Source: Pectobacterium peruviense
Lineage (GTDB): Bacteria > Pseudomonadota > Gammaproteobacteria > Enterobacterales > Enterobacteriaceae
Direction of reading: 5' to 3'
Length of the DNA: 61,145 bases
NCBI RefSeq assembly: GCF_002847345.1
Contig: NZ_LXFV01000014.1
Span: 1 to 61,145, forward strand
This document shows positions 1 through 15,917 of this stretch, one piece after another. How positions within the stretch are numbered: position 1 is the stretch's first letter; each line of letters begins with the position of its first letter. The translations under genes were made by a program, and so were the position numbers. The notes beneath the pieces were generated by a model. It saw only the letters and a list, made by a program, of their open reading frames with translations. It made no database searches and was not told the origin of the DNA.

Positions 1-43
1 ATCGAGTGGGGATTTCTTCAGCAAAGCGCAGTAAAAGACAGCG

Positions 44-583
44 TTATGCCGGATTTTTCGCCGCTAATTGAGCGAAATCCTGAGCAAAACGGGCAACCTG
101 CTGCCAGTCCGTGTATTCAACTTCTTTAGTACTATCCGTTTCGCCGCCCGTCATACGCATAATTAATTGAATCATTACCCGATCGAACCAACGATAACGC
201 GGATAACGCAGAGCACCTGCGAACACACAACACAGATCTGGCTGCCAAGGGGAATTCAGCAGGAACTTACGCGTATAGGCATTGGTTTGTATTGTGCGCT
301 TTTCTGGTTTGCGTGCGGTGAGGTTCACTGAGAAGAATGCGCTAGGCCGTTGTTGCAGAGAAGCCAGATGCTTATGGATAAATTGATTTACCGCTGGATG
401 AAAGCGCCCGTACCGAATGGACGCTCCCATAAGGACCTGGTCGTATTGACCCAGATCGATATCATTCGCATTGAGCACGTTAACAACATCACACTCCAGG
501 GTTCCTTTCAGCGTATTCGCAATATAGGAGGCAATCGCCCTTGTTTGCCCATCCCGACTCGAAAACACGATCAAAGCTTTCAT
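44..583 (-). CDS. hemG: Menaquinone-dependent protoporphyrinogen IX dehydrogenase
   Basis: A 179-residue flavodoxin-fold protein that oxidises protoporphyrinogen IX to protoporphyrin IX, the penultimate step of heme synthesis, passing electrons to quinones at the inner membrane. The N-terminus ([20 protein letters not shown]) has the phosphate-binding loop of long-chain flavodoxins, and the conserved stretches [21 protein letters not shown] and [13 protein letters not shown] match enterobacterial HemG (about 181 residues). It is the last gene of a pepQ-yigZ-trkH-hemG series, 21 bases after trkH, the same order as in E. coli. In E. coli an rRNA operon follows; the 43 bases left in this window are too few to tell. 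Confidence 0.97.
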   Translation of the reverse strand: MKALIVFSSRDGQTRAIASYIANTLKGTLECDVVNVLNANDIDLGQYDQVLMGASIRYGRFHPAVNQFIHKHLASLQQRPSAFFSVNLTARKPEKRTIQTNAYTRKFLLNSPWQPDLCCVFAGALRYPRYRWFDRVMIQLIMRMTGGETDSTKEVEYTDWQQVARFAQDFAQLAAKNPA

Positions 584-604
584 TGTTCTTTATCCTTATT
601 GGTA

Positions 605-2056
605 CTATTCCCGCCAGAAGGTTGGCGTAAACAGCACTAAAAGCGTGAAGACTTCCAAACGACCAAACAGCATTGTCAGTATCAGAATCCATTTCGCCGT
701 ATCATTCATCGACGTAAAATTCTCAGCGACGACGCCCAGCCCCGGCCCTAGGTTATTCAATGTGGCAGCGACCGCAGCAAACGCGGAGAAATCATCAACG
801 CCTGTCGCAATGACGGCCAGCATGCTGACAATAAAAACCAGTGCATATGCAGAAAAGAATCCCCATACCGCTTCAAGGATGCGCTCCGGCAGCGCTCGGT
901 GACCCAACTTAATCGTGTAAACCGCATTCGGATGCACTAAACGTTTGAGCTCACGCGATCCTTGCAGGAAAAGCAGAAGGATACGAATCACTTTCAGGCC
1001 ACCGCCGGTTGACCCCGCACATCCACCAATAAACGCAGAGCACAGGAGCAAAACCGGAAGAAAAAGTGGCCACGATGCAATGCTATCCGTCGTAAACCCT
1101 GCCGTTGTCGCCATGGAGACAACCTGGAAAAATGCCTGGTTAATCGTCTGCATCCCGCTGTCATAAACATGGTGGAACCACAGGACAATCGTACACACAG
1201 CCACCAGCGACAACTGAACAAAAATGAACATGCGGAATTCTGGATCACGCCAGTATACCTTCAGGCTGCGGCCGCTCAGCAGAGCAAAGTGCAAACCAAA
1301 GTTACAGCCGGAAATCAGCAGGAATATCGCGATGATGGTGTTAATCGTTGGGCTATTGAAGTAACCGATACTGGCATCATGAGTAGAGAACCCTCCGACC
1401 GACACCGTAGAGAAGCTATGCCCAATCGCATCAAATACCGGCATGCCAGCCAGCCACAGCGCAACGGCACAGGCAATGGTGAGTAAGAGATAGATCAGCC
1501 ACAGCGTTTTAGCCGTATCGGCAATACGCGGGCGCATTTTGTTTTCCTTCAACGGCCCCGGCATCTCGGCACGATAAAGCTGCATCCCACCGACACCCAG
1601 AATCGGCAGGATAGCAACCGCGAGTACGATGATCCCCATCCCACCAAACCATTGCAGCATTTGTCGATAGAACAGGATGGCTTTAGGCAATGAATCCAAC
1701 CCGACCAGCGTGGTTGCTCCCGTTGTCGTTAACCCAGAGAACGATTCGAAAAAAGCATCCGTTACGCCAAGATTAGGGTGTTCAGCAAACAGGAAAGGCA
1801 GTGCACCAACACTTCCCAGCACCGTCCAGAAAAGGACAACAATCAGGAACCCTTCTCGAGATTTCAGTTCATGCTTCTGTTTGCGGTTTGGTAACCACAG
1901 CATGATGCCAATTGCCAACGCGACAATAAATGTCTGCGTAAACGCACGGCCTGCGCCATCGCGGTAAATTAGCGCCACCAGGCCGGGAATAACCATCGTT
2001 CCGGAAAAAAGGATAACCAACTGGCCGACAATACGGGTTATGGCGCGCAAGTGCAT
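605..2056 (-). CDS. trkH: Trk system potassium uptake protein TrkH
   Basis: A 483-residue inner-membrane K+ channel subunit that works with the NAD/ATP-gated TrkA ring. It has about ten hydrophobic segments and repeated selectivity-filter glycine motifs, such as GLTTTGATTL, TVSVGGFSTHD, ATTAGFTTDS and NNLGPGLGVV, one per pore repeat. Length and sequence follow E. coli TrkH throughout, including the C-terminal FTLLVLFTPTFWRE. It lies 43 bases after yigZ on the same strand and is probably cotranscribed with it and with hemG downstream. Nothing unusual is seen. Confidence 0.98.
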   Translation of the reverse strand: MHLRAITRIVGQLVILFSGTMVIPGLVALIYRDGAGRAFTQTFIVALAIGIMLWLPNRKQKHELKSREGFLIVVLFWTVLGSVGALPFLFAEHPNLGVTDAFFESFSGLTTTGATTLVGLDSLPKAILFYRQMLQWFGGMGIIVLAVAILPILGVGGMQLYRAEMPGPLKENKMRPRIADTAKTLWLIYLLLTIACAVALWLAGMPVFDAIGHSFSTVSVGGFSTHDASIGYFNSPTINTIIAIFLLISGCNFGLHFALLSGRSLKVYWRDPEFRMFIFVQLSLVAVCTIVLWFHHVYDSGMQTINQAFFQVVSMATTAGFTTDSIASWPLFLPVLLLCSAFIGGCAGSTGGGLKVIRILLLFLQGSRELKRLVHPNAVYTIKLGHRALPERILEAVWGFFSAYALVFIVSMLAVIATGVDDFSAFAAVAATLNNLGPGLGVVAENFTSMNDTAKWILILTMLFGRLEVFTLLVLFTPTFWRE

Positions 2057-2099
2057 CGCAGGGAATTCCTTAATGATTCATAAAAAAGCGCTGGGATTA

Positions 2100-2711
2100 T
2101 TATGGAATCGGCAATAAATGCAACGCACCGCGACTTAAATCACGCAATTTCGTTGCCGCTTCCTCGGTTCCCCTGATAGGGAGAGAGAACCGCAATACGA
2201 CGTCCACGCCATACTCGCTATGCAGCACTTTTCCGCCAAGCTGAAAGATCAGTGATTCCACTTGGGGCAACAGCGCATAGTCACATTGTAAGCCATACTC
2301 TTTTTGCAAGACTTTCTCTTGCAGCGATATCAGCTTCAGCGCTTGCTGAACGCCACCGCCATAAGCCTTCACTAATCCACCAGTGCCTAGTGGGATGCCA
2401 CCATAATAACGTACCACCACAGCCGTAATCTCACCGATACCGCTTCCCATCAGTTGCGACAGCATCGGTTTACCCGCCGTGCCGGACGGCTCACCATCGT
2501 CAGAAAAACCAAGCTGCTGGGAATCGTCAGGCGCTCCCGCAACAAACGCCCAGCAGTGATGCCCCGCCGAGACATATTCTTCTCTGACGTGCTGGATAAA
2601 CGCTTTTGCCGCGTTGATTCCCGGCGTTGCCGCCAGGATCGTAGTAAAGCGGCTTTTCTTGATTTCCTCACTGAAGCTCACGGGCGCAGTAAGAATGGGA
2701 TACACGTGCAT
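2100..2711 (-). CDS. yigZ: IMPACT family protein YigZ
   Basis: A 203-residue protein of the IMPACT/YigZ (UPF0029) family, whose exact molecular role is unsettled. The family links to translation-factor-like folds and to the eukaryotic Gcn2 regulator IMPACT. The N-terminal domain shows SRFTTILAATPG, HHCWAFVAGAP, FSDDGEPSGTAGKPML and VVRYYGGIPLGTGGLVKAYG, the hallmark motifs, followed by a smaller C-terminal alpha/beta domain. The start codon overlaps the last base of pepQ, so the two genes are likely translated from one message. The order pepQ-yigZ-trkH is conserved in Enterobacterales. Confidence 0.95.
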   Translation of the reverse strand: MHVYPILTAPVSFSEEIKKSRFTTILAATPGINAAKAFIQHVREEYVSAGHHCWAFVAGAPDDSQQLGFSDDGEPSGTAGKPMLSQLMGSGIGEITAVVVRYYGGIPLGTGGLVKAYGGGVQQALKLISLQEKVLQKEYGLQCDYALLPQVESLIFQLGGKVLHSEYGVDVVLRFSLPIRGTEEAATKLRDLSRGALHLLPIP

Positions 2712-4042
2712 CAGGCCAGATTCAGGTCGCGCGTCATGTTTTCCACGCGTCCTTCATGAATGACAATATTATCCTCGATACGAATACCACCAAACGGTTT
2801 CAGCGCATCGATTTTTTGCCAGTCAAAGTGTTGACTATATTCACCCTCGCGCCACGGAGTGAGCAAGGATTCGATGAAGTAGATGCCCGGTTCGATCGTC
2901 ATGACCATGCCAGGTTCGAGCACACGGGTACAACGTAGGTAAGGATGCTGCGTCGGTGCTGCCAGATGTGTACCGCGATCGTCTTGCATAAACCCAGCGA
3001 CGTCATGCACCTGCAAGCCCAGCGGGTGACCAAGGCCGTGCGGCAGGAAAAGCGAGGTAAACCCCTGCTCTACCATCGCTTCTTCGCTGATGTCACGCAC
3101 CAGTTGATGTGATTTCAGCAGCTTCGCAATCCGCTGATGCATCTGAATGTGGTAATCGGTATAGCGCACTCCCGCCTGAATGGTATCAATCAGCGCAAGC
3201 ATTTCCTGATTGATATCTTTAATCAGTTGAGCAAACGCCCCGTCACTCTGTGCAGAATAGGTTCGCGTGAGGTCAGCGGCATATCCGTTATATTCAGCGC
3301 CCGCATCAATCAGAAAACTGCGGACATCGGAAGGCGCCTGATGATCTAGCTGGGTATAGTGCAGCACCGCCGCATGCTCATTGAGCGCAATGATATTGCC
3401 GTAAGGCACATCAATATCGCGATGACCAGTAGCCGTCAGATACGCCAGATTAATATCAAACTCGCTCATGCCGGAAAGAAATGCTTCATGCGCTGCACGA
3501 TGACCGATAACCGCCGTCTTCTGAGCTTCACGCATGCAGGCCAGCTCGTAGTCTGTTTTGTAGGCTCGATGATAGTGCAGATAATCCAACACGCCCTGAG
3601 GATTGATATTGTCCGCTCGAATTCCCAAATCCTGCGCACGTTGTGGTGCATAGCCGATATAGGCAACACGCTCACGCTGCGATGGAAGTAGTTGCCCGAT
3701 ATCATCGGCATTCCGCAGCACGGTAATTTCAATCTCTTCGGTCCAGAAACTCTCAGGAACCGGCGCTACGCTATGCCAGTAATCAACTGGCGAGTAGAAC
3801 CACAGCTTCGGCGGATTAACGCCGTCAATCCATAGCCAGCAGTTAGGTACCTGAGTAACCGGCACCCACGCTTTAAACTGCGGGTTAACTTTAAAAGGAT
3901 AGTCGTGATCGTCCAGAAAAACGGTCAACAGTTCACCAGAGTGAATCAGTAATGCATCAAGCTGATGGCGCGCTAAAACCGCCTGAGCACGCGTTTGCAG
4001 CGTAGCCAGATGGTGATGATATAAAGAAGCCAGCTTTTCCAT
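2711..4042 (-). CDS. pepQ: Xaa-Pro dipeptidase (prolidase)
   Basis: A 443-residue metallopeptidase of the M24 'pita-bread' family that cleaves dipeptides with C-terminal proline in the cytoplasm. The dinuclear-metal ligands are visible in [17 protein letters not shown] (two Asp), [15 protein letters not shown] (His), TIEPGIYF (Glu) and [10 protein letters not shown] (Glu). Length equals that of E. coli PepQ. It heads the leftward pepQ-yigZ-trkH-hemG group and is divergent from fadB; the intergenic region carries the fadB FadR operator. The start ATG follows an AAGGATACTC-type ribosome site. Confidence 0.97.
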   Translation of the reverse strand: MEKLASLYHHHLATLQTRAQAVLARHQLDALLIHSGELLTVFLDDHDYPFKVNPQFKAWVPVTQVPNCWLWIDGVNPPKLWFYSPVDYWHSVAPVPESFWTEEIEITVLRNADDIGQLLPSQRERVAYIGYAPQRAQDLGIRADNINPQGVLDYLHYHRAYKTDYELACMREAQKTAVIGHRAAHEAFLSGMSEFDINLAYLTATGHRDIDVPYGNIIALNEHAAVLHYTQLDHQAPSDVRSFLIDAGAEYNGYAADLTRTYSAQSDGAFAQLIKDINQEMLALIDTIQAGVRYTDYHIQMHQRIAKLLKSHQLVRDISEEAMVEQGFTSLFLPHGLGHPLGLQVHDVAGFMQDDRGTHLAAPTQHPYLRCTRVLEPGMVMTIEPGIYFIESLLTPWREGEYSQHFDWQKIDALKPFGGIRIEDNIVIHEGRVENMTRDLNLA

Positions 4043-4184
4043 GAGTATCCTTGTACGTCACGACATTATCCCTCCATTTTAACACAGGCATCACTCAAGG
4101 GCAGCGTCCGGTGCTTTGTGATCGATTCGGCAAAAAATTAATCTCCCGTTTGCAAAAAATTAACATTATAACCACAATTGAACC

Positions 4185-4201
4185 ATCTGGTCATACCAGA
4201 T
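4185..4201. promoter_or_regulatory. FadR operator upstream of fadB
   Basis: The 17-base near-palindrome ATCTGGTCATACCAGAT matches the known enterobacterial FadR operator (ATCTGGT-N-ACCAGAT type). It lies 26 bases before the fadB start. FadR bound there would repress fadBA until long-chain acyl-CoA releases it. Confidence 0.85.
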
Positions 4202-4227
4202 CACTCACACAAACAGCGGAGATAAAC

Positions 4228-7592
<3,365 letters not shown>

Positions 7593-7629
7593 GCGTAGAC
7601 AAGCTCTGTAAGCAACACCCGTAGAAACA

Positions 7630-7655
7630 AAAAATCCCACAGCTGTGGGATTTTT
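7630..7655. terminator. Bidirectional intrinsic terminator between fadA and fre
   Basis: A perfect 13-bp inverted repeat (AAAAATCCCACAG / CTGTGGGATTTTT) with A and T tracts at its ends. It can act in both directions, for fadA on the + strand and for the fre transcript on the - strand. Confidence 0.9.
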
Positions 7656-7685
7656 ACTGCTTATCTCTTACTGTCGCCGACGGCT

Positions 7686-8387
7686 TTAAATAAACGAAAA
7701 CGCATCGCTGAACATGTGAGCTGTCAGCGCACCGCGCTCGTTACAAAAACGTTCACGCGCAATTTTCGCCATTTCAAAGCGGCCAGCAATATAAATATCC
7801 TGCTCTGCCAGTGAGCCATAATCCTGCAGGACCGCGCTCAGAACGGTACCCGTTCTGCCATCCCATCCTTCTTCTGGCTGTTCGACAACAGGCACCACTC
7901 GCAGATTAGCGTGCTTAGCCGCAAACCCCTCAAGCTCTGTTAAATCATACAGATGCTGGGATTCACGCCCGCCCCAGTAAATGGAAATATCGCGATCGGG
8001 TTGCTGCGCCAGCGCGGTCAGTAGAATAGAACGTACGTACGAAAATCCGGTTCCACCTGCAATCAACACCAGTGGACGCGTACTCTCTTCACGCAACCAG
8101 GCTTCGCCATGCGGGATATCGACCGTCAGGGCTTTTTCCTTGTGAATGCGTTCCATCACCGCCATCGCGTAAAGATTCAGTTCGGATGCCCCAATGTGTA
8201 ACTCGATAAAGTTTTTATCCATCGGGGTCGATGCCAGTGAGAAAGGACGTTTATCTCGATCGCCCATCACCACCATCAAATACTGACCAGCCCGAAAGGA
8301 AAAAGGCGCTTCCGGTAATAAACGAACGCGATAGACCGTATCGGTTATGGCTTCGACCGAAGTCACTTTACAGCTCAATGTTGTCAT
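7686..8387 (-). CDS. fre: NAD(P)H-flavin reductase Fre
   Basis: A 233-residue soluble ferredoxin-reductase-fold enzyme that reduces free flavins with NAD(P)H, supplying reduced flavin for iron release, ribonucleotide reductase activation and other uses. Visible are the flavin-binding [23 protein letters not shown], the nucleotide-binding [18 protein letters not shown] and [11 protein letters not shown], and the C-terminal [18 protein letters not shown]. Length equals E. coli Fre. It follows ubiD on the same strand with a gap of 52 bases and is probably in one operon with it. Confidence 0.97.
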   Translation of the reverse strand: MTTLSCKVTSVEAITDTVYRVRLLPEAPFSFRAGQYLMVVMGDRDKRPFSLASTPMDKNFIELHIGASELNLYAMAVMERIHKEKALTVDIPHGEAWLREESTRPLVLIAGGTGFSYVRSILLTALAQQPDRDISIYWGGRESQHLYDLTELEGFAAKHANLRVVPVVEQPEEGWDGRTGTVLSAVLQDYGSLAEQDIYIAGRFEMAKIARERFCNERGALTAHMFSDAFSFI

Positions 8388-8439
8388 GCATTCCCTCTAT
8401 AGGGTCATAAAAGCAAAACTGAGAACGGAGCAGCAGCCG

Positions 8440-9936
8440 TTAACGCCGGGGCTCTCTGTCACTAAAAATGGCTAGCTCGTCCCATATTTCATCAATGCGG
8501 GCACAAACCTGCGGGTCTTTCTTGATGGGGTGTCCCCACTCACGCTGCGTTTCGCCAGGCCATTTATTGGTGGCGTCCAGACCCATTTTGGAGCCAAGAC
8601 CAGAAACCGGTGAGGCGAAATCAAGATAGTCTATCGGTGTATTTTCCACTAATACCGTATCACGTGCCGGATCCATGCGTGTCGTGATCGCCCATATCAC
8701 GTCCTTCCAGTCGCGCGCGTTAATGTCATCATCGCAGACAATAACAAATTTCGTATACATGAACTGGCGTAAAAAAGACCAGACGCCCATCATGACGCGT
8801 TTGGCATGACCCGCGTACTGTTTCTTCATGGTAACGACCGCCAGACGGTAAGAGCAACCCTCCGGTGGCAAATAAAAATCGACAATCTCAGGAAACTGCT
8901 TTTGCAGGATCGGCACGAAAACTTCGTTCAACGCCACGCCCAGCACGGCGGGTTCATCCGGTGGCCGCCCTGTGTAAGTCGAGTGATAAATGGCATTCTG
9001 GCGTTGAGTAATATGCGTGACGGTAAAAACAGGGAAGTGATCGACTTCATTGTAATAGCCGGTATGGTCGCCATAAGGCCCTTCAGCCGCCATTTCTCCG
9101 GGTTCAATATAGCCTTCAAGAACAATTTCCGCACTGGCGGGGACTTCCAAATCGTTCGACAAACACTTCACAACTTCAGTCTTATGCCCACGCAATAAAC
9201 CCGCAAAGGCATATTCCGACAGCGTGTCAGGCACAGGCGTCACCGCACCGAGAATCGTCGCTGGGTCAGCACCCAGCGCAACAGCCACGGGAAAACGCTG
9301 CCCTGGATTTTCCTGACACCACTCCTGGAAATCTAGTGCGCCGCCGCGATGAGATAGCCAGCGCATGATCAGTTTGTTTTTGCCTAGCACCTGCTGGCGA
9401 TAGATCCCCAGATTCTGTCGCTCTTTGTGCGGCCCGCGCGTCACGGTGAGCCCCCAGGTAATGAGCGGCGCAGCATCTTCCGGCCAGCACTGCATCACCG
9501 GAATCCGACGCAGGTCAACATCATCACCCTGCCAAACCTGTTCCTGACACGGTGCCGAAGACAGCCGTTTCGTTGGCATATTCAGTACCTGACGGAACTT
9601 CGGCATTTTATCGACCAGATCGCGAAACCCTTTCGGCGGCTCTGGCTCTTTCAAAAATGCCAGCAGTTTGCCCACGTCTCGCAATGCGCTGACCTCTTCC
9701 TGTCCCATGCCCAATGCAACACGTTTCGGCGTACCAAATAAATTGCACAGCACCGGCATGTCATAGCCTTTAGGGTTCTCAAACAGGAGGGCAGGACCTT
9801 CCGCACGCAGCGTCCGGTCGGCAATTTCCGTCATTTCAAGGTAGGGATCGATGGGCTGAGTAATGCGTTTCAACTCCCCTCGCTCTTCCAGCAGCGAGAG
9901 GAACTCGCGTAAGTCACGGTATTTCATGCTATTCAT
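8440..9936 (-). CDS. ubiD: 3-octaprenyl-4-hydroxybenzoate decarboxylase UbiD
   Basis: A 498-residue prenylated-FMN-dependent decarboxylase acting in ubiquinone synthesis on the prenylated 4-hydroxybenzoate ring. The start was placed at [20 protein letters not shown], matching E. coli UbiD; the frame is open 32 codons further upstream without homology. Conserved stretches include [39 protein letters not shown] (metal and cofactor Glu), [15 protein letters not shown] and [11 protein letters not shown]. The prenyl-FMN maker UbiX is not in this window. It is followed by fre, as in E. coli. Confidence 0.97.
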   Translation of the reverse strand: MNSMKYRDLREFLSLLEERGELKRITQPIDPYLEMTEIADRTLRAEGPALLFENPKGYDMPVLCNLFGTPKRVALGMGQEEVSALRDVGKLLAFLKEPEPPKGFRDLVDKMPKFRQVLNMPTKRLSSAPCQEQVWQGDDVDLRRIPVMQCWPEDAAPLITWGLTVTRGPHKERQNLGIYRQQVLGKNKLIMRWLSHRGGALDFQEWCQENPGQRFPVAVALGADPATILGAVTPVPDTLSEYAFAGLLRGHKTEVVKCLSNDLEVPASAEIVLEGYIEPGEMAAEGPYGDHTGYYNEVDHFPVFTVTHITQRQNAIYHSTYTGRPPDEPAVLGVALNEVFVPILQKQFPEIVDFYLPPEGCSYRLAVVTMKKQYAGHAKRVMMGVWSFLRQFMYTKFVIVCDDDINARDWKDVIWAITTRMDPARDTVLVENTPIDYLDFASPVSGLGSKMGLDATNKWPGETQREWGHPIKKDPQVCARIDEIWDELAIFSDREPRR

Positions 9937-10136
9937 CGGGGGCAGTCTATCGTTCTGGCTATTATAAAGTCTCTTCGCCAACCTGTCGCTTCCCGCAGCG
10001 CCTATTTGTGGCAAGAATCTAATCACCATCAAAAATTTGATCGCCAGAATGTGGTAACAAAAATATCTGCCGAAAATTTTTTATCCGTGCGCGCTTTTGT
10101 TATGCTTGCTCGTCGGAATCATAAGTCTGCGAAATT

Positions 10137-10625
10137 ATGGAAGCCTGGTACTTACTATATTGTAAACGTGGTCAACTGCTGCGAGCGAAAGAGCATCTGG
10201 AACGCCAGGACGTAACCTGCGTGAGCCCGATGATCACGCTGGATAAAATCGTTCGCGGTAAGCGAACTGACGTGTGTGAGCCGCTGTTCCCGAACTACCT
10301 GTTTGTGGAATTCGACCCTGAACGCATCCACACCACCACCATCAGTGCGACGCGCGGGGTGAGTAACTTTGTGCGATTTGGCGCACTGCCAGCGACTATT
10401 CCGCAGCAGGTTATCGATGAATTGTCACTTCGTCCCATGCAGGTAATCATTGACCCGCTGACACCACAGTCCGGCGATAGCGTGGTCATTACCGACGGTA
10501 TCTTCTCTGGTATTCAGGCTATCTACACCGAACCTGATGGCGAAGCCCGCTCGATGTTATTGCTGAATATGTTGAACAAGCAGGTCAGGCAGAGCATCGA
10601 TAATCGCGAGTTTCGCAAAGCCTAG
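10137..10625 (+). CDS. rfaH: Transcription antitermination protein RfaH
   Basis: A 162-residue NusG paralogue that is recruited to RNA polymerase at ops DNA elements and suppresses Rho-dependent termination in long operons for LPS, capsule and secretion. The NGN domain is seen at residues 2-100 ([41 protein letters not shown]), followed by the fold-switching KOW domain ([19 protein letters not shown]). Length equals E. coli RfaH. It stands alone on the + strand between the divergent ubiD and the convergent hemB. No ops sequence was found near it. Confidence 0.97.
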   Translation: MEAWYLLYCKRGQLLRAKEHLERQDVTCVSPMITLDKIVRGKRTDVCEPLFPNYLFVEFDPERIHTTTISATRGVSNFVRFGALPATIPQQVIDELSLRPMQVIIDPLTPQSGDSVVITDGIFSGIQAIYTEPDGEARSMLLLNMLNKQVRQSIDNREFRKA

Positions 10626-10641
10626 TTTGCCCCTTTGCCCT

Positions 10642-10668
10642 ATCCGGTGCGTTTACACCGCACCGGAT
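10642..10668. terminator. Stem-loop between rfaH and hemB
   Basis: A 10-bp perfect stem (ATCCGGTGCG / CGCACCGGAT) with a 7-base loop lies between the convergent rfaH and hemB genes. There is no clear T tract, so it may only protect 3' ends or act weakly as a terminator in both directions. Confidence 0.55.
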
Positions 10669-10678
10669 GAGAACTGGC

Positions 10679-12501
<1,823 letters not shown>

Positions 12502-12523
12502 GACTTTCACTCTAGCGAATAAA

Positions 12524-12549
12524 AAAATAAGACCTCTCAAAGAGAGGTC
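12524..12549 (-). terminator. Intrinsic terminator after tatC
   Basis: The inverted repeat GACCTCTC / GAGAGGTC with a 3-base loop is followed, on the - strand, by a run of T residues (TTATTTTTTTA). It lies between the tatC stop and the tatD start, and so is placed to limit read-through into tatD. Confidence 0.8.
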
Positions 12550-12580
12550 ATTTTATCGTCCTGCCGCAGGAAACCGTGAG

Positions 12581-13333
12581 TTACTGCGATGGCTCTTCCG
12601 TTCCAGTCCGTCGACCTTTGCCAACATAAAACCGCGCGAAGAACACACCGATCTCAAACAGCAGATACATCGGAATCGCCAGTAGCGTCTGTGAGAAAAC
12701 GTCCGGTGGCGTCAGCAGCATCCCGACAACGAATGCGCCCACCAAAATATAAGGCCGCTTTTTCTTCAGATCTTCTGGCGTCACCACTCCACTCCAACAG
12801 AGCAGTACAATGGCAACTGGTACCTCAAACGATACGCCAAACGCCATGAATAGCGCCATAACAAAATCGAGGTAGTTATTGATGTCGGTCGCAATCAACA
12901 CGCCAACGGGCGCGGTTTTCGCGAAAAAGCCAAATGCCAGGGGGAACACCACAAAGTATGCAAACGCCATGCCTGAATAAAACAGCAGGCTGCTGGATAC
13001 CAGCAACGGCATCATTAAGCGGCGTTCGTGTTTATACAAAGCAGGAGCCACAAACGCCCATACCTGATACAGCACCAGCGGTGCTGCGACAAATACTGAG
13101 ACAATCATCGTCAGCTTTATCGGCGTAAAGAAAGGCGAGGCGACATCAGTCGCGATCATGCTGGCACCCGCAGGCAATTGCTTGATGAGCGGTGCAGAAA
13201 CCACTTGGTAAATGTCATTCGCAAAGTACACCAGCACAACAAATACCGCCAGCACACAAATAATGCTGTTCAGTAGCCGCTTGCGTAGCTCAATCAGGTG
13301 ACTGATTAGCGGTTGAGTATCTTCATCGGCCAT
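12581..13333 (-). CDS. tatC: Sec-independent translocase subunit TatC
   Basis: A 250-residue polytopic inner-membrane protein with six hydrophobic segments, the twin-arginine signal receptor of the Tat system. The family hallmark [14 protein letters not shown] near the N-terminus and FGVSFEVPV (the conserved Glu-containing segment) are visible, as is [24 protein letters not shown]. It begins 3 bases after tatB in the tatA-tatB-tatC operon. Confidence 0.97.
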   Translation of the reverse strand: MADEDTQPLISHLIELRKRLLNSIICVLAVFVVLVYFANDIYQVVSAPLIKQLPAGASMIATDVASPFFTPIKLTMIVSVFVAAPLVLYQVWAFVAPALYKHERRLMMPLLVSSSLLFYSGMAFAYFVVFPLAFGFFAKTAPVGVLIATDINNYLDFVMALFMAFGVSFEVPVAIVLLCWSGVVTPEDLKKKRPYILVGAFVVGMLLTPPDVFSQTLLAIPMYLLFEIGVFFARFYVGKGRRTGTEEPSQ

Positions 13334-13336
13334 AAA

Positions 13337-13930
13337 CTAACGACTATCGCTCGGTTGGCGGGCAGAAACAGCGGAAGACTGGGACTGCTCAGGTTTGACA
13401 TTATCGTTACCGACAGTTTCCTCACTTGTGGCGTTACCGCCATTATTGTGATTCTCAGCAACTGCAGCGTTTTCAGGCTTCTGCTGGCTGGCTGTCGGAC
13501 GTACTGCGGTTTCCGCTTCAATCACCCCATCGTAGGCCGCTTCAGGATCGTTTAACGGGGTATTACTCTGCGGATCCACCGTCGCACTGTGATCGTCTGA
13601 CTTTTTGGGATCATCTGACTTCTGCGGTGACGGCGTCTCGGTATAGCCACGTTTCATCGCTTCTGCCGCTTCCTTGAGTTCATCCATTGAGGCTTTCAAC
13701 TCAGGCGACAGATTCTGCAAACTGGCTTTTTCGACTTTCTTCAGGCTTTCCTGAAACTCTTGGAGTTTCAGCTCCTGAGCCAGCTCATTCTGAACCGTAG
13801 ACGCCAGTGAACGCAGCGTTCTGATCCAGCTTGCAACCGTTCTGACTGCAACAGGCAAACGCTCCGGCCCAAGGACAATTAGGCCGAGAACCATTACCAA
13901 TAGCAATTCACCAAAACCGATATCGAACAC
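13337..13930 (-). CDS. tatB: Sec-independent translocase subunit TatB
   Basis: A 197-residue single-span membrane protein of the Tat export complex. It has one N-terminal transmembrane helix ([20 protein letters not shown], with the conserved Glu and Pro-Glu-Arg hinge), an amphipathic helix ([20 protein letters not shown]) and a long, hydrophilic, Pro/Ser/Asp-rich tail from about residue 100 that looks disordered and is variable in the family. It sits 3 bases after tatA. Confidence 0.96.
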   Translation of the reverse strand: MFDIGFGELLLVMVLGLIVLGPERLPVAVRTVASWIRTLRSLASTVQNELAQELKLQEFQESLKKVEKASLQNLSPELKASMDELKEAAEAMKRGYTETPSPQKSDDPKKSDDHSATVDPQSNTPLNDPEAAYDGVIEAETAVRPTASQQKPENAAVAENHNNGGNATSEETVGNDNVKPEQSQSSAVSARQPSDSR

Positions 13931-13933
13931 AGA

Positions 13934-14194
13934 TTACACCTGCTCTTTATGCTGGCTCTTCGTGTCGCCCGGCTTGGCATCTGATTGGTTGTCAGCGATA
14001 GATTTGGTAGAGAAATCAGCATCGGGCTGCGTTTTGTCTGCATTAGTAGACGGCTGATCGTCACCCATCGCTTTTTTAAAGCCTTTGATGGATGCACCCA
14101 GATCCGAGCCCAGCGTTCTCAACTTGTTGGTTCCGAACAGTAAGATGACAATAACCGCGATAATCAACAGGTTCCAGAGACTAATACCACCCAT
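13934..14194 (-). CDS. tatA: Sec-independent translocase subunit TatA
   Basis: An 86-residue pore-forming Tat subunit with an N-terminal membrane helix ([20 protein letters not shown]), the conserved FG hinge and an amphipathic helix ([16 protein letters not shown]), followed by a charged tail. It is the first gene of tatABC and lies 82 bases downstream of ubiB on the same strand; a promoter within that gap is likely but not resolved. Confidence 0.96.
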   Translation of the reverse strand: MGGISLWNLLIIAVIVILLFGTNKLRTLGSDLGASIKGFKKAMGDDQPSTNADKTQPDADFSTKSIADNQSDAKPGDTKSQHKEQV

Positions 14195-14276
14195 AACATT
14201 TACCTCTTTTCAAAAAGGGGAACGACAGAATTCTCGTTATTATATCGGGTAATTCTGACGCGCATCATGATCTGCT

Positions 14277-15917
14277 TCAACGAGTTCGACGCCAACCGAT
14301 AATCCAGGCGACGATTCCTGCCGCCATCAACCCTGCGGGAACCATATCGGCTTCAACACGGCTGATCAGTAACAACGTACCACCGATTAGCAGCGTCGCG
14401 CCAATACCCAAAAGATATCGTGACTGTCCTTGACGAGCCTGCTGCGTTTTCAGTTCATGTGCCAACTTATCGACACTTTGCTTCAACATCTTATGCTGAC
14501 GCAGCCCATCATAAAAGAGTTCGGGAAGCTCCGGCAATTTCTCAGCCCAGAACGGAGCCTTTTCTTTGAGCGCACGGAAGACAGCGGGTAAACCGACCTG
14601 TTGCTTCAGCCAGCTTTCCAGAAACGGCTTGGCGGTTTTCCACAAGTCTAGCTGCGGATAAAGCTGTCGGCCCACGCCTTCAATATACAGCAACGTTTTT
14701 TGCAGCAACACCAGTTGAGGCTGTACTTCCATATTGAAGCGACGTGCCGTATTAAATAAATTCAATAATACGTGACCGAACGAAATTTCCGCCAACGGCT
14801 TCTCGAAGATTGGTTCACAGACCGTACGAATAGCAAACTCAAAATCTGCAACATTGGTGTCTAGAGGTACCCAGCCCGAATCCACATGCAGTTCGGCGAC
14901 TTTGCGATAATCACGGTTGAAGAAAGCAATAAAATTCTCGGCCAGATAGCGCTTATCTTCTTTATTCAACGAACCGACGATACCGCAATCAATACCGATG
15001 TATTGCGGGTCTTCTGGGTGCTCATAGCTGATAAAAATATTGCCGGGATGCATATCCGCGTGGAAGAAACTGTCGCGAAATACCTGGGTGAAGAAAACCT
15101 GAACGCCACGCTCTGCCAGTAACTTCATATCCGTGCCATTGGCTTTCAGCGCGTCTATATCCGAAACCGGAATGCCGTAGATACGCTCCATGACCAACAT
15201 ACTTTCGCTGCAATAATCCGAATAAATTTCAGGCACATATAGCATCGAGCTATTATCAAAATTACGCCGTAGTTGGATCGCGTTTGCCGCTTCTCGCAGC
15301 AAATTCAGCTCATCAAGCAACGTTTTTTCATATTCCAGCACCACTTCACGCGGGCGCAAGCGGCGACCATCCGGCAACAGGCGGGGTAGCCAGCCAGCCA
15401 GACGTTTCATCAGGCGCATGTCTGCCTTGATGACGGGCAAAATATCCGGGCGGATCACCTTGATAACGATCTCTTTTCCCGTACTCTTCAGACGGGCGGT
15501 ATGAACCTGTGCAATCGAGGCTGAGGCCAACGGTTTGATGTCAAAATCATCAAACCACTCTTCAAGAGGGATCCCCTCCATCGACAGTTCAATTTGCTCA
15601 CGCGCCAGTTTGCCATCAAACGGCTCAACCTTGTCCTGCAACATCGCCAGTTGATCGGCGATAGCCGGTGGGAATAGATCGCGGCGCGTCGACATCATTT
15701 GCCCAAACTTAATCCACACAGGCCCCAGTTCCTGAAGCGCTAAACGCAGACGTTCCCCTAAAGGCATGTTACGGTGACGGTTAGGTAGCCAGAACAACAG
15801 GCGACGGCCCACACGCAGCGGAAACGTCAGGCGTATCTTAGGAATGAGTTCGTCCAGACCATAGCTCAACAGCACGCGCACAATACTGTAGAGGCGGCGT
15901 AATTCACTGGGCGTCAT
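14277..15917 (-). CDS. ubiB: Ubiquinone biosynthesis ATPase/kinase-like protein UbiB
   Basis: A 546-residue member of the UbiB/ADCK atypical kinase family, an ATPase needed for ubiquinone synthesis, probably by helping lipid precursors reach the Ubi enzymes. Visible are the KxGQ motif ([16 protein letters not shown]), an Ala-rich nucleotide loop ([13 protein letters not shown]), the catalytic-like ADMHPGNIF and the DFG-equivalent IGIDCGIVG. Two C-terminal hydrophobic helices ([18 protein letters not shown] and [15 protein letters not shown]) anchor it in the membrane. The start overlaps the ubiJ stop by 4 bases (ATGA), so translation is coupled. Confidence 0.97.
   Translation of the reverse strand: MTPSELRRLYSIVRVLLSYGLDELIPKIRLTFPLRVGRRLLFWLPNRHRNMPLGERLRLALQELGPVWIKFGQMMSTRRDLFPPAIADQLAMLQDKVEPFDGKLAREQIELSMEGIPLEEWFDDFDIKPLASASIAQVHTARLKSTGKEIVIKVIRPDILPVIKADMRLMKRLAGWLPRLLPDGRRLRPREVVLEYEKTLLDELNLLREAANAIQLRRNFDNSSMLYVPEIYSDYCSESMLVMERIYGIPVSDIDALKANGTDMKLLAERGVQVFFTQVFRDSFFHADMHPGNIFISYEHPEDPQYIGIDCGIVGSLNKEDKRYLAENFIAFFNRDYRKVAELHVDSGWVPLDTNVADFEFAIRTVCEPIFEKPLAEISFGHVLLNLFNTARRFNMEVQPQLVLLQKTLLYIEGVGRQLYPQLDLWKTAKPFLESWLKQQVGLPAVFRALKEKAPFWAEKLPELPELFYDGLRQHKMLKQSVDKLAHELKTQQARQGQSRYLLGIGATLLIGGTLLLISRVEADMVPAGLMAAGIVAWIIGWRRTR

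Noticed and set aside
4051-4227. An N-terminal extension of FadB
   Set aside because: The frame is open, but the sequence contains the FadR operator and has no family similarity; the internal ATG at 4228 gives the normal protein.
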